Positions 16,746 to 25,280 of a DNA stretch of 64,000 nucleotides are shown in pieces. The notes under the pieces were generated by a model. That model was not told the DNA's origin. It saw only the letters and a program-made list of their open reading frames with translations, and did no database searches. The translations under genes and the position numbers were made by a program. Position 1 is the stretch's first letter; each line of letters begins with the position of its first letter. Origin of the DNA: PALSA-505 sp963762615 (GTDB lineage Bacteria; Actinomycetota; Actinomycetes; Streptosporangiales; Streptosporangiaceae); assembly GCA_963762615.1 (NCBI GenBank), contig CAVXLG010000012.1:62001-126000 (forward strand), given 5' to 3'.

Positions 16746-17418
16746 GCCCTGGCAGCCTGATGAGGCTATGGCGGCGTTCATCGAGCTGGACGATGACCGG
16801 GCGCGTCGCCGCGGCTATCCCGAGGCGGTGTACTGCGAGGGCAAGACGCCCGGCCAGGTCAGCGCCATCGCCGTGGCCATCAAGGCATCCGGCGCAACCA
16901 CGTTGTTCACCCGTGCGGGGCCCGCGCACACCAAGGCGGTCCTGAGTGTCCTGCCGGATGCCCGCTACGACGAAGACGCGCGCATGCTGGCCTGGCCGCC
17001 TAAGCCCCCGGCTCCGCGCGGCGGGCGGGTTCTTGTGGCCGCGGCCGGGACCGCCGACTTCGGGGTCGCGCGGGAGGCACAGCTGACCGCTCTTTATCTC
17101 GGCCGTGGCGCCGATCTCGTCACCGATGTCGGCATTGCCGGGCTGCATCGCATACTGGCCCGGCTCGACCAGCTGAGGTCGGCCCGCGTCATCATCGTGG
17201 TCGCCGGGATGGACGGCGCGCTGCCCGGCCTGGTCGCAGGTCTCGTCTCCGCGCCGGTGATCGCGGTGCCGACGTCCGTCGGCTACGGCGCGGCGCTGCA
17301 GGGGCTGGCCGCTCTGCTGACCATGCTCAACTCCTGCGCGCCCGGGGTGGCCGTGGTCAACATCGACAACGGCTACGGTGCCGGGCACCTGGCTGCCCAG
17401 ATCGCGGCCCCGGCCTAA
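16738..17418 (+). CDS. larB: LarB, NaAD carboxylase/hydrolase
   Basis: LarB carboxylates and hydrolyses nicotinic acid adenine dinucleotide, the first step of nickel-pincer cofactor synthesis. Family hallmarks are present: GYPEAVYCEGKTPGQVSAI, AAGTADFGVAREAQLTALYL, VTDVGIAGLHRIL, VVAGMDGALPGLVAGL and VPTSVGYGAALQGLAALLTM, as in PurE-related enzymes. The GTG at 16738 overlaps larE; ATG 16768 with GAGG close upstream is the alternative start. The stop codon overlaps that of larC, which comes from the other strand. Confidence 0.92.
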   Translation: MTEPWQPDEAMAAFIELDDDRARRRGYPEAVYCEGKTPGQVSAIAVAIKASGATTLFTRAGPAHTKAVLSVLPDARYDEDARMLAWPPKPPAPRGGRVLVAAAGTADFGVAREAQLTALYLGRGADLVTDVGIAGLHRILARLDQLRSARVIIVVAGMDGALPGLVAGLVSAPVIAVPTSVGYGAALQGLAALLTMLNSCAPGVAVVNIDNGYGAGHLAAQIAAPA

Positions 17419-18650
17419 GCTGAGCCTGCCTGGACTCGCCGGCCCGGCACGAATCCTTCGCGCTCGGCGGCCGCCACGGCTTCCTCGAGCACCCGCCGGA
17501 CCGGGACGGATCGTTCCGCGGCAACCTCCGCGGCATCGTCGAACTCCGGCGTCGCATGGAGTACCTCGCCGCCACGATGCGCGACCTTCAGGCGAACCTG
17601 GCCACCCGCGACCGGCAACGGCACCCAGAACCGGTCAAGCGCAATCCTGGTGACAGCGACTTCGCGTACCCCGATGGCGCTGGTCAGCTCGAAGATCAGC
17701 CGCCGTAGCACATCACGCCTGTTCACCGGCGCGAGCACGGCGAGCGTGTGAGCGGGGCGACCCTTCTTCATCAAGATCGGGACCAGCCACGCATCGGCCG
17801 CGCCGGCATTCAGCAGCGACGCCAGGACAGTCGGCCACACCCGCGGGTCCATGTCATCGACGTTGGTCTCCAGCACCGACATGATCACCGGATCATCCGG
17901 TTCCGCGGGCCGTTCAGTGCGATCCCCGAGGACGACGCGCACGACGTTCGGGTGACTGGGGACATCGGTGGTGCCGGCCCCCACGCCGACCGTGCGTACC
18001 GACATGGCGGGCAAGTCGCAGGACTCCTGCGACAGTACGGTGAGCAGCGCCATACCGGTCGGGGTGGCTAGTTCCCCCTCGCCACCGGACAGTACGCGCC
18101 AGCCCGCCGACATCTCCAGCACCGCTGGCACAGGAACCGGGAGGTCGCCGTGGGAGGCAGCGATCCGGCCAGAGCCCAGCGCAACGGCGCTGCAGGACAT
18201 GGAGGTCACCCCCAGGCGGTCCAGCGCGGCGCACACGCCGACGACGTCCGCGATCGAGTCCCAGCCTCCGGCCTCGTGGAAGTGCACCTCATCGACTGCT
18301 ACCCCGTGTACTCGCGCTTCGGCCTCGGCCAGCCGCTGGAACACACGCCGGGCCTGCTCCCGCACCCGCACCGCGAGATCCGCGTGCTCGAGCAAGGCCT
18401 GGATGTCGCGCCAGCTACGGTGCGCCTGATCCTGCACCGCAGGGTGCACGTCTACTTTGGTTGCGCGCATCCCGGCCCGCGAGACCGGCGTGGATGCCAG
18501 CCGGATCGACCGCGGGATGACGGCGTCCACGGCGCCCTGCAGTACCGGGAGAGGCGCGCCGGCATCGACGAGCGCCGCGAGCAACATGTCGCCGGCCACA
18601 CCTGCCGTCGCATCCACCCAGGCGTGCCTGCCTGCACCGGCTGATGCCAT
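17415..18650 (-). CDS. larC: LarC, nickel insertion enzyme of the pincer cofactor (fused LarC1-LarC2)
   Basis: LarC is a CTP-dependent cyclometallase that inserts nickel into the pincer nucleotide. This 411-residue protein carries both halves in one frame: the N-terminal part (WVDATAGVAGDMLLAALVDA, and the His-rich VDEVHFHEAGGWDSIADVVG) and the C-terminal CTP-binding part (VLETNVDDMDPRVWPTVLA, VPILMKKGRPAHTLAVL). In Lactiplantibacillus the halves are joined by a programmed frameshift; here none is needed. The ATG at 18650 sets the usual N-terminus; upstream codons to 18767 lack family sequence. It converges on larB with stops sharing bases 17416-17417. Confidence 0.92.
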   Translation of the reverse strand: MASAGAGRHAWVDATAGVAGDMLLAALVDAGAPLPVLQGAVDAVIPRSIRLASTPVSRAGMRATKVDVHPAVQDQAHRSWRDIQALLEHADLAVRVREQARRVFQRLAEAEARVHGVAVDEVHFHEAGGWDSIADVVGVCAALDRLGVTSMSCSAVALGSGRIAASHGDLPVPVPAVLEMSAGWRVLSGGEGELATPTGMALLTVLSQESCDLPAMSVRTVGVGAGTTDVPSHPNVVRVVLGDRTERPAEPDDPVIMSVLETNVDDMDPRVWPTVLASLLNAGAADAWLVPILMKKGRPAHTLAVLAPVNRRDVLRRLIFELTSAIGVREVAVTRIALDRFWVPLPVAGGQVRLKVAHRGGEVLHATPEFDDAAEVAAERSVPVRRVLEEAVAAAEREGFVPGRRVQAGSA

Positions 18651-18814
18651 GAAGACAACCCTAGGCGCAACGATAGGAAAGGCCGTTGCTGACGAGGTCA
18701 CAGCAGTCGTGGTGGGCGTTCTGCCAGCGGGTTGTGATCTCATGATCGTCGTCTTGGCCCTCGTCATCCGCTGTAGCCTCAGAGTTAGCTCTAGCCACTT
18801 TTCCGGGAGGTCTT

Positions 18815-19675
18815 GTGCCCATCGAACAGGCAGAGTTTGGCCGCACCGGTCACCACAGCAGCCGGGTGATCTTCGGCGGGGCGGCTCTCGCGCAGGTCTC
18901 CCAGCGGGTCGCGGACGAAACCCTGGACGTCCTGCTCGCCCACGGGGTGAACCACCTGGACCTGGCCTCGTCCTACGGTGAGGCAGAGGTGCGCATCCGG
19001 CCGTGGCTGCAGCGCGAACCGGGCCGGTTCTTCCTGGCCACCAAGGGCGACGACCGCACCGCAGCCGGAGCCCGCGAGGAACTGCACCGGTCCCTGGACC
19101 GGATGGGCGTCAACCACGTCAACCTGTGGCAGTTGCACTCCCTGGCCGATCCGATCGAATGGGACATTGCCCTGAGCCCTGGCGGAGCGCTCGAGGCCGC
19201 CATCGAAGCCCGGGAACAAGGCCTCATCCGCTGGATCGGGGTAACCGGCCACGGCAGCCAGATCGCCGCGACACACCGGCGCAGCCTCGAGCGGTTTGAC
19301 TTCGACTCGGTACTGCTCCCGTACAACTTCGTCACCATGCAGAACCCGTACTACGCCGGCAACTTCGACGCCCTCTACGCGACCTGCCGCGAGCGGCGGG
19401 TCGCGGTGCAGACGATCAAGGCGATCGCGCTGCGTCCCTGGGCGGGTCGGCCGCACACCCGGGCGACCTGGTACGAGCCACTCGAACAGCAGGACGACAT
19501 CGACCTCGCGGTGTCGTGGGTGCTGCGCCGGCCCGGGGCGTTCCTCTGCAGCGTCGGGGACGTGGACCTGCTCCCCAAAGTGCTCGACGCGGCCAGCCGG
19601 TTCGCCGGAGCGCCGGACGACGCGGCGATGAGCGCGCTGGCCCAGCGGACGGCCGCCGAGCCGCTGTTCGTCTGA
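18815..19675 (+). CDS. Aldo/keto reductase
   Basis: A 286-residue TIM-barrel oxidoreductase using NADPH. The catalytic tetrad is visible: Asp and Tyr in LDLASSYGEAE, Lys in FLATKGDD and His in NLWQLHSLAD. The GTG at 18815 is preceded by CGGGAGG. The C-terminal cofactor segment (VLRRPGAFLCSVGDVDLLP) is unusual, lacking the classic IPG-type phosphate loop. It is divergent from larC with a 164-base gap, so it may share regulation with the Lar cluster; a role in handling 2-hydroxy acids or sugars would fit but is inference. Confidence 0.85.
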   Translation: MPIEQAEFGRTGHHSSRVIFGGAALAQVSQRVADETLDVLLAHGVNHLDLASSYGEAEVRIRPWLQREPGRFFLATKGDDRTAAGAREELHRSLDRMGVNHVNLWQLHSLADPIEWDIALSPGGALEAAIEAREQGLIRWIGVTGHGSQIAATHRRSLERFDFDSVLLPYNFVTMQNPYYAGNFDALYATCRERRVAVQTIKAIALRPWAGRPHTRATWYEPLEQQDDIDLAVSWVLRRPGAFLCSVGDVDLLPKVLDAASRFAGAPDDAAMSALAQRTAAEPLFV

Positions 19676-19762
19676 CCGCGGTCGAGGCCCAGGAGATCAC
19701 TTCGGCGCTCACCGCGCAGCACTCCGGCTTGGGCCACCAGGGTTAGCGCCCGGCCGGGTCGT

Positions 19763-20009
19763 TGGCTCAGTTTGAGTCTCACTCAGCCCCGTCCGGGACC
19801 GTTCACAGGCGGTCGCGGCCCGCCTGTCCGCGCTGGTCACGTACGCCAGCAGCAGGCGGTGAACGATGGCGCGCAGTACGCCGGGGCGTGCACCCTGCCG
19901 TTCAGGGCTGGGCGGGACCGTCCGCGACCGGCCGGATACCCGCCAACTTACAGACCACATCACACTGAGTGATCGAGATGTTCTGGAGAACGCGCGCGCC
20001 GAGCCGCCG
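19763..20009. repeat. Dispersed repeat, left and right parts together
   Basis: The left part (19763-19851) matches 66-155; the right part (19929-20009) matches 42532-42610, with the shared block GGATACCCGCCAACTTACAG. The 626 bases from 19676 to 20301 contain no convincing gene; frames on both strands are interrupted or lack ribosome sites. The element may be a non-autonomous insertion. Confidence 0.55.
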
Positions 20010-20301
20010 AAGCTCCTACATCAAGATCCGAACTGAAAGTCCGCGGATCTGCCTGCGGCAGAGCCAGTCATCTGACGGATTACATTCAGCGACCTGAGGC
20101 TGGACAATCAGGCTATGGCCAGCCCGAGCGAGTTCCACGTCTCAGTCGGCCGGTCAAAGCTGCTAGCTGGGCCAAATGCGGCGGTCGCTGCGGGGCAGCG
20201 AATTGCCTCGAGGTCAGGCGTCACACGATGCGCTTCCGCCTTGCCTGGCCATCCGCAGCGCGAGGAAGCCACTGGCCGCCTGGGGCGTTGGAGGAGATCT
20301 T

Positions 20302-21069
20302 GTGGCTGTACCGGAGAACCAGAACCTGGATGCGAGCGGCGTCGCCAGCGCGGCCGCCGGTCCGGGCAGCAGCGGCGCACCGGGCCGCGATCCGGGCGTG
20401 GTGCTAGTTCACGGTGCCTACGCCGACGGCTCGTCCTGGTCGGAGGTGATCGAGCGGCTGCAGAGCGCAGGGCTGACCGCCACCGCCGTGCAGAACCCGC
20501 TGACCTCGCTAGCCGACGACGTAGCGCATACGCGCCGCATCCTGGCCCTGCATGACGGGCCGGTGGTCCTGGCTGGTCATTCCTTCGCAGGCACTGTGAT
20601 CACCGAAGCCGGGACCCACCCGAACGTCGCGGGCCTGGTCTACATTGCCGCCCGCGCCCCCGACGAGGGCGAGGACTATGCCGCGCTCACCCGGAGGTTC
20701 CCGGCACCACCTGCCAACGCGGGTCTTGTCTACACTGGCGGGTTCGGGGCGCTCACCGAAGACGCGTTCCTGAGCGATTTCGCCAACGGCGTGGACCCCG
20801 TCAGGGCGCGCGTGCTCTACGCGGTGCAAGGACGCGTCTCGGAATCACTCTTCCACGAAAAGACCACGGTGGCGGCCTGGAGGTCAAAGCCATCCTGGTA
20901 TGCCATCTCGCGGCAGGACCGCACCACGTCACCCGAGCTCGAGCGCTTCCTGGCCAAACGGATGAACGCCACAACCGTCGAGATCGACTCCGGCCATCTT
21001 TCGCTGATCACCCACCCGCACGAGGTGACTCAGCTGATCCTGGACGCTGTTCAGGCCACCCGTCGGTGA
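20302..21069 (+). CDS. Alpha/beta hydrolase (EstC/salicylate-esterase type)
   Basis: A 255-residue hydrolase. After a 30-residue low-complexity lead the fold starts with VVLVHGAYADGSSWSEVIE (oxyanion HG); the nucleophile elbow is LAGHSFAGTVI (GHSFAG, residues about 93-98); the catalytic His is in SGHLSLITHPHEV near the C-terminus. These match small soluble esterases and hydrolases that act on aromatic or plant-derived esters. The GTG at 20302 has a strong GGAGGAGA box five bases upstream. No signal peptide is present. It converges with the large regulator gene to its right. Confidence 0.87.
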   Translation: MAVPENQNLDASGVASAAAGPGSSGAPGRDPGVVLVHGAYADGSSWSEVIERLQSAGLTATAVQNPLTSLADDVAHTRRILALHDGPVVLAGHSFAGTVITEAGTHPNVAGLVYIAARAPDEGEDYAALTRRFPAPPANAGLVYTGGFGALTEDAFLSDFANGVDPVRARVLYAVQGRVSESLFHEKTTVAAWRSKPSWYAISRQDRTTSPELERFLAKRMNATTVEIDSGHLSLITHPHEVTQLILDAVQATRR

Positions 21070-21148
21070 CACAGCGCACAGCAGCCGAAGGCGAGCTCAA
21101 GCGCGCGCAACCGCCTCAAGACAATGGGGGGCGGCGGGTCTGGGCTGG

Positions 21149-23563
21149 TTAGAGCTGGTGCTGGCGGAGGGTTTGCTGAACGCGCCGTGCGCTGGGGGTG
21201 TCGGTCCACTGGTAGATCGCCAGTGCCTCGCGCAAGTGCCTGGCCGCGTGGCTGGGGTCGCCGTCGTGGAGGTGGCTGTGGCCGATTCCTTCCAGGGCGT
21301 GTGCCTCCTCCAAGGGCATGCCGGTGTGGCGTGCGATGACGAGCGCTTGGGCGTGGTAGTCGCGGGCCTGCCGGGTGGCTGAGGTGCACGTGGCTAGCAG
21401 GCCAAGGCCGTTGAGGGTGCCGGCTTGGAAGGGCCGGTGCCCGAGGCTGCGGTACAGGGCCAGTGACTGGTTGAGGCTTTCGGCGGCGGCTGGGTAGTCT
21501 CCGGTGTCGAGCTGAACCATGCCCAGGTGGCCGAGCACGTCGGCTTCGGCGAGCCGGTGGCCGAGGCCGCGGGCCAGCGTCAGCGCCCGCTCCAGGCTCG
21601 CGGCGGCCTCCGGAAGGCGGCCGGTCAGTTGCTGCACCCAGCCCAGATGGGTACAGGCGACCGCTTCGGCGAGCAGGTCGCCGGAGCTGCGGGCCAGCGT
21701 CAGCGCCTGCTGGCGGCTGGCGAGGGCGGCTGGGTAATCGCCGGTCAACTGGTGCACCACGCCCAGGTGATCGAGGGTGTAAGCCTGGCCAGGCTGATCC
21801 CCGGCCTCGCCGTACAGCTCGGCCGCTTGGGTGAGATGGGCCGCCGCGGCCTGCAGGTCCCCCGTCATCCAGCCCAAGATGCCTAGCTGCCGGAGGGCCA
21901 GCGCCTCCCCGTGCCGGTCGCCGACCTGGGCGGCCGTGGCGGCCGCGGCGCGGTGCAGGATGGCGGCTTGACCCCAATGGCCCTGGGCGCGCAAGAAGCC
22001 GCCCACCGCGGCCGGGATCTGGACCGCGTGCACGATCTGCCCGGTGGTGGCGGCGTGGGCGGCGGCGGCGTGCAGGTTGCCGCGCTCGGTCTCGAGCCAT
22101 GCGGTTGCTTCCTCAAGGGTGGACAACCGGGGGGTATGGGCTGGCGGGTCGCCGGGCAGCGGGGGGTCCTGAACGGTTGTCCAGGTGGGGATCCGCTGGT
22201 TGGCGGCGGCGGCGGTGTGCAGGTAGTAGTTCAGCAGCCGCCCGGTGGCTGGGTCTGCTTCGGCTGGGCTATCGGTGGCGACGAGGGTGCGGGCGTGCTG
22301 GCGGAGCAGGTCGTGCAGCCGGTACCGGCCGGCGGCGGGCTCGGTGATCAGGTGCTGGTCGTAAAGCTCATCGAGGTGGCGGCGTGCGGCGTCGAGGCTG
22401 GTGCCGTCGAGGGCGGCGGCGGCATAGGCGTCGAAGCTGGGGCCCGGGACCAGGCCCAGGCGGCGGAACAATCGCTGCTGAGTCTTGGTCAGGTCGGTAT
22501 AGGACAGGTCAAACGCGGAAGCGACGGACAGATTCTCCGCGCGCATCAGGGTCAGCCGGTCCCGGGCCGCGGCCAGATCGCCAGCCAGCTGGTCCGGGGT
22601 ACGGGCGGGGTGGTGGCGTAGCTGGCTGGCGAGCATGCCGATCGCCAGCGGCAGGTACCCGCACAGTCGGCCGATCTCCCCCACGGCGGTGTCGGCTGGC
22701 CGCAGCCCGGGCCGGGCCGCCAGCCGGGCCAGCAAGGCCGTGGCTTCGCCGGGGAGCAGGACATCCAGGCTGATCACCGTGGCGTCCTCCAGCGCGGCCA
22801 GCCGGCGGCGGCTGGTGACCAGCACCAGGCTGCCCGCCGTGCCGGGCAGCAGCAGCCGGACCTGATCGTGGCCGGCCGCATCATCCAGCACCAGCAGGAT
22901 CTTCTTGCCTGCCACCCAGCCGCGCCACCGGGCCGCCCGGGCCTGCAGGCCGGGCGGGATCTGAGCTGCGGGTACCCCTGCGGCCAGCAGCAGGCTGACC
23001 AGCGCATCCGCCGGGTCGACCGGGGGCTGCCCCGGGGTGTGCGCGTGCAACGGCAGGAAGAACTGCCCGCTGGGGAAGGTCCCGGTCAGCTGATGCGCGA
23101 CGTGCACGGCGAAGGTGGTCTTGCCGACCCCGGCCATTCCGTCGATCGCGTAGATGCCGGCCGCCCCGCCATCGGCGCCCGAGGCGGCCAGCGCCCCCAG
23201 CAACTGGGCCAGCTCACCCTGCCGCCCGGTGAACGCGGCGAGGTCCCGCGGCAGCGCCCGGGTCGCCGCCGCGGCGAAGGCTCCGGCCGCTGCCTCCTGC
23301 CTGACCGTGAGAACCTCGGCGGCCGGGGCCCTGCCGCGGGCGGCGGCCACGAACACATCGCGCGCCGGCCCGGACAGGCCCAGCGCACCGGCCAGCAGCA
23401 GCGCGGTGTCCTTGTGCGCGGTGCGATTGATGCCCCGCTCCAGGTCGCTGACCCCCCGTCGGCTCAAGCTGGCCGCCTCGGCCAGCTCCTCCTGAGTCAG
23501 CCTGGCCTCGGCCCGCAGCTGCCGCAGCAGCCCGGCGAAAGAAAGCGCAGACTGCTCCGCCAC
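21149..23563 (-). CDS. XRE-NB-ARC-TPR regulator (STAND ATPase)
   Basis: An 804-residue signal-transduction protein. Residues 1-75 form an XRE helix-turn-helix (LRAEARLTQEELAEAASLSR then RGVSDLERGINR). An NB-ARC ATPase follows, with Walker A IDGMAGVGKTTFAVHVA near 150 and Walker B KKILLVLDDA near 230, plus the GLPLAI-like motif GYLPLAIGMLA. The C-terminal half is TPR (eight or more 40-residue units such as GEALALRQLGILGWMTGDL). This architecture is shared with AfsR-like and other actinobacterial regulators without the SARP domain. ATP-driven oligomerisation with DNA binding is the inferred mode. The GTG at 23563 is preferred over 23587 on N-terminal alignment. Confidence 0.88.
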   Translation of the reverse strand: MAEQSALSFAGLLRQLRAEARLTQEELAEAASLSRRGVSDLERGINRTAHKDTALLLAGALGLSGPARDVFVAAARGRAPAAEVLTVRQEAAAGAFAAAATRALPRDLAAFTGRQGELAQLLGALAASGADGGAAGIYAIDGMAGVGKTTFAVHVAHQLTGTFPSGQFFLPLHAHTPGQPPVDPADALVSLLLAAGVPAAQIPPGLQARAARWRGWVAGKKILLVLDDAAGHDQVRLLLPGTAGSLVLVTSRRRLAALEDATVISLDVLLPGEATALLARLAARPGLRPADTAVGEIGRLCGYLPLAIGMLASQLRHHPARTPDQLAGDLAAARDRLTLMRAENLSVASAFDLSYTDLTKTQQRLFRRLGLVPGPSFDAYAAAALDGTSLDAARRHLDELYDQHLITEPAAGRYRLHDLLRQHARTLVATDSPAEADPATGRLLNYYLHTAAAANQRIPTWTTVQDPPLPGDPPAHTPRLSTLEEATAWLETERGNLHAAAAHAATTGQIVHAVQIPAAVGGFLRAQGHWGQAAILHRAAAATAAQVGDRHGEALALRQLGILGWMTGDLQAAAAHLTQAAELYGEAGDQPGQAYTLDHLGVVHQLTGDYPAALASRQQALTLARSSGDLLAEAVACTHLGWVQQLTGRLPEAAASLERALTLARGLGHRLAEADVLGHLGMVQLDTGDYPAAAESLNQSLALYRSLGHRPFQAGTLNGLGLLATCTSATRQARDYHAQALVIARHTGMPLEEAHALEGIGHSHLHDGDPSHAARHLREALAIYQWTDTPSARRVQQTLRQHQL

Positions 23564-23949
23564 CGCCCCAGCACCCCTCGCACACACCCAGCGCCCTAAT
23601 CAACAGTACGCAGCCCCGTTCGCCGCCGCCATCTCCTCCGCCCAGGCCAGCACAGGAGAAGCCACCACCTCTGGAGGGAGCATGACCAGACCCCCGAGCC
23701 GGGAGCGAAAGGCGCCGCCGCACGATCTGCACCTGGCGTCCTGCTCACCATCGTCAGTGCCCGGTGGGCGGATTTCCTGTGCGAAGTCATGTGCTCGGTC
23801 ACGTGTGGTCACCGCCGCCGCCACCGCCAACAGTGGAATCACCGGCGGCAGCCTGCCGCCGTCCAGCCCAGCCCAGGGGAGGCCGGTCATGAACCGCATT
23901 CGGTGCCTCCGCCGTCCATCGGGCCGCCGGCCTAGCACACCTGGCACGG
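23564..23949. other. Interval with a possible gene start
   Basis: A strong CTGGAGGGAGC box stands in front of ATG 23682, whose frame runs to 24116 but has no recognisable family and overlaps the next gene. It may be a decayed reading frame. Nothing else is visible. Confidence 0.3.
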
Positions 23950-24579
23950 GTGAGCCAGCCTCAAACCAGCCCACAGGCCAGGAACCCCACCCCAGCAGGC
24001 CAGGCCACGATGGCTGGCCGCACGATTCATCCAGGATCTGGCAGCGGGCACGACAGTGGCGGCGAGCCGCAACAGGCCCGTCCCTGCGACCGCGAACTCG
24101 TCCCGGCAGACGATGACCACACCCGTACCGTGGCTCGAACGGAGACCGCTGCGGTGAACGCCAACGACGCTACGCTGACCGGCCTGACCGCCGCGCAAAC
24201 CGGCAGCACGGTCGCCGACACCGCCCCCAACGCCCCAGCCAACGTCGGCTTCGACCTGGTCATCACAGCCGCCGCGGGCAGCGCCCTCGGCTCCTCCGGC
24301 GCCCCCTACACCTTGACCGTTAGCGCCATCGACCTGACCACCCTCACCCAGCCCTGGCCCACCCGCACCCTCCACCAGGCCTTCGACCCCGCTCACGGCT
24401 GGGCCTTGTCGGGCACCGGCCCGCACTACCAGTGCACCCAGACCTTCCCCATCACTGTGCCCGGCAACGCCCCTGGCGGGCCCCTCGCCGGGCACACCCT
24501 GCAATACGTAGCCTCCCTGGTCACCCCCGGCGCCCAGATCGCCTCCATCCGCCACAGCGACCCCTTCGTCCTGGTCTAA
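23950..24579 (+). CDS. Conserved hypothetical protein with beta-rich domain
   Basis: The frame spans 209 codons, but only the last 150 look protein-like: AAVNANDATLTGLTAAQTGS, NVGFDLVITAAAGSALGS, GAPYTLTVSAIDLTTLT and HTLQYVASLVTPGAQIASI. The alternating hydrophobic pattern suggests an immunoglobulin-like or jelly-roll fold. The first 60 residues are rich in Pro, Gly, His and Gln and may be untranslated; GTG 24130 just before the domain is a likely alternative start but lacks a ribosome site. No signal peptide was found. The function is unknown. A broken secreted-protein gene starts 27 bases downstream. Confidence 0.55.
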   Translation: MSQPQTSPQARNPTPAGQATMAGRTIHPGSGSGHDSGGEPQQARPCDRELVPADDDHTRTVARTETAAVNANDATLTGLTAAQTGSTVADTAPNAPANVGFDLVITAAAGSALGSSGAPYTLTVSAIDLTTLTQPWPTRTLHQAFDPAHGWALSGTGPHYQCTQTFPITVPGNAPGGPLAGHTLQYVASLVTPGAQIASIRHSDPFVLV

Positions 24580-24605
24580 CCCGCACGCGCAAGAAGCACG
24601 CAACC

Positions 24606-24779
24606 ATGAAGAACCGCACCACGCTCGCCACGGCCAGCCCCGCTGTCGTTCTCGGCACGACCGGAGCGCTCGTGCCGCCCGCCACGCCCGGCGCGCACGA
24701 CGCCGCGCACACCCTTAGGTTCGTCTCGGCGTTGACGAAGGCGGGTCATCTACACCAAGACGACCAGCTAGGGCACTAG
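24606..24779 (+). pseudogene. Truncated and frameshifted copy of the small secreted barrel protein
   Basis: The start MKNRTTLATASPAVVLGTTG parallels MKIRRSIVAAGAAVVLGGTG of the gene at 40439, including the signal peptide and the AHTLRF/THTLTF strand that follows. In the next frame VIYTKTTS matches VMFTRTTGAS of the intact copy, so one indel occurred near 24745. The rest of the barrel is missing. It is a relic of a duplicated exoprotein gene. Confidence 0.6.
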
Positions 24780-24804
24780 CCCACCCCGGAAAAGGAGAAG
24801 CTCC

Positions 24805-25200
24805 ATGGGCACCAAGCGGCAGGTCATGCAGGACTACCTCGACACACTGGCGAAGCGGGCAGACTTCCCCGCCTACTTCACCGACGACGTCGTGGCCACC
24901 TTCGAGGGCACCGACCAGCGCGCCGACGGTCGACAGGCCGCCGGACAGCTGATCCGGTACGTCCACGAAGACGCGTTCGACGCGCGGATGGAACTCAAGA
25001 ACCTGCTCACCGACGACGGCAAGGCCGCGATCGAGGCCGACTTCGCCGGCACCCACACCGGCGAGTTCGCCGGCATCCCGGCCACCGGCCGGACCGTCCG
25101 CGTCCCCTACTCGGTCGTCTACGACCTGCGCGGCGACCAGATCAGCGCGCTGCGTATCTACTTCCCCTTGAACCTGCTCACCGAACAGCTCACCAGCTAA
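24805..25200 (+). CDS. SnoaL/NTF2-like protein
   Basis: A 131-residue single-domain protein with the cone-shaped NTF2-like fold: an N-terminal helix (QVMQDYLDTLAKRADFPAYF), the strand FTDDVVATFEGTDQ, and late strands VRVPYSVVYDLRGDQISALRIYF split across two segments. SnoaL-type proteins include polyketide cyclases and many small-molecule-binding proteins of unknown role. GAGAAG precedes the ATG. It stands 80 bases before the HAF-repeat gene and may be co-transcribed; no polyketide synthase genes are nearby. Confidence 0.75.
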   Translation: MGTKRQVMQDYLDTLAKRADFPAYFTDDVVATFEGTDQRADGRQAAGQLIRYVHEDAFDARMELKNLLTDDGKAAIEADFAGTHTGEFAGIPATGRTVRVPYSVVYDLRGDQISALRIYFPLNLLTEQLTS

Positions 25201-25280
25201 GCCAGCCCAGCATCGGGCGCTCCCCTCGCATCCGAGCTCGGGCCAGCACCGGCCCACCACGCAAGGGAAAGGAAACCGTC

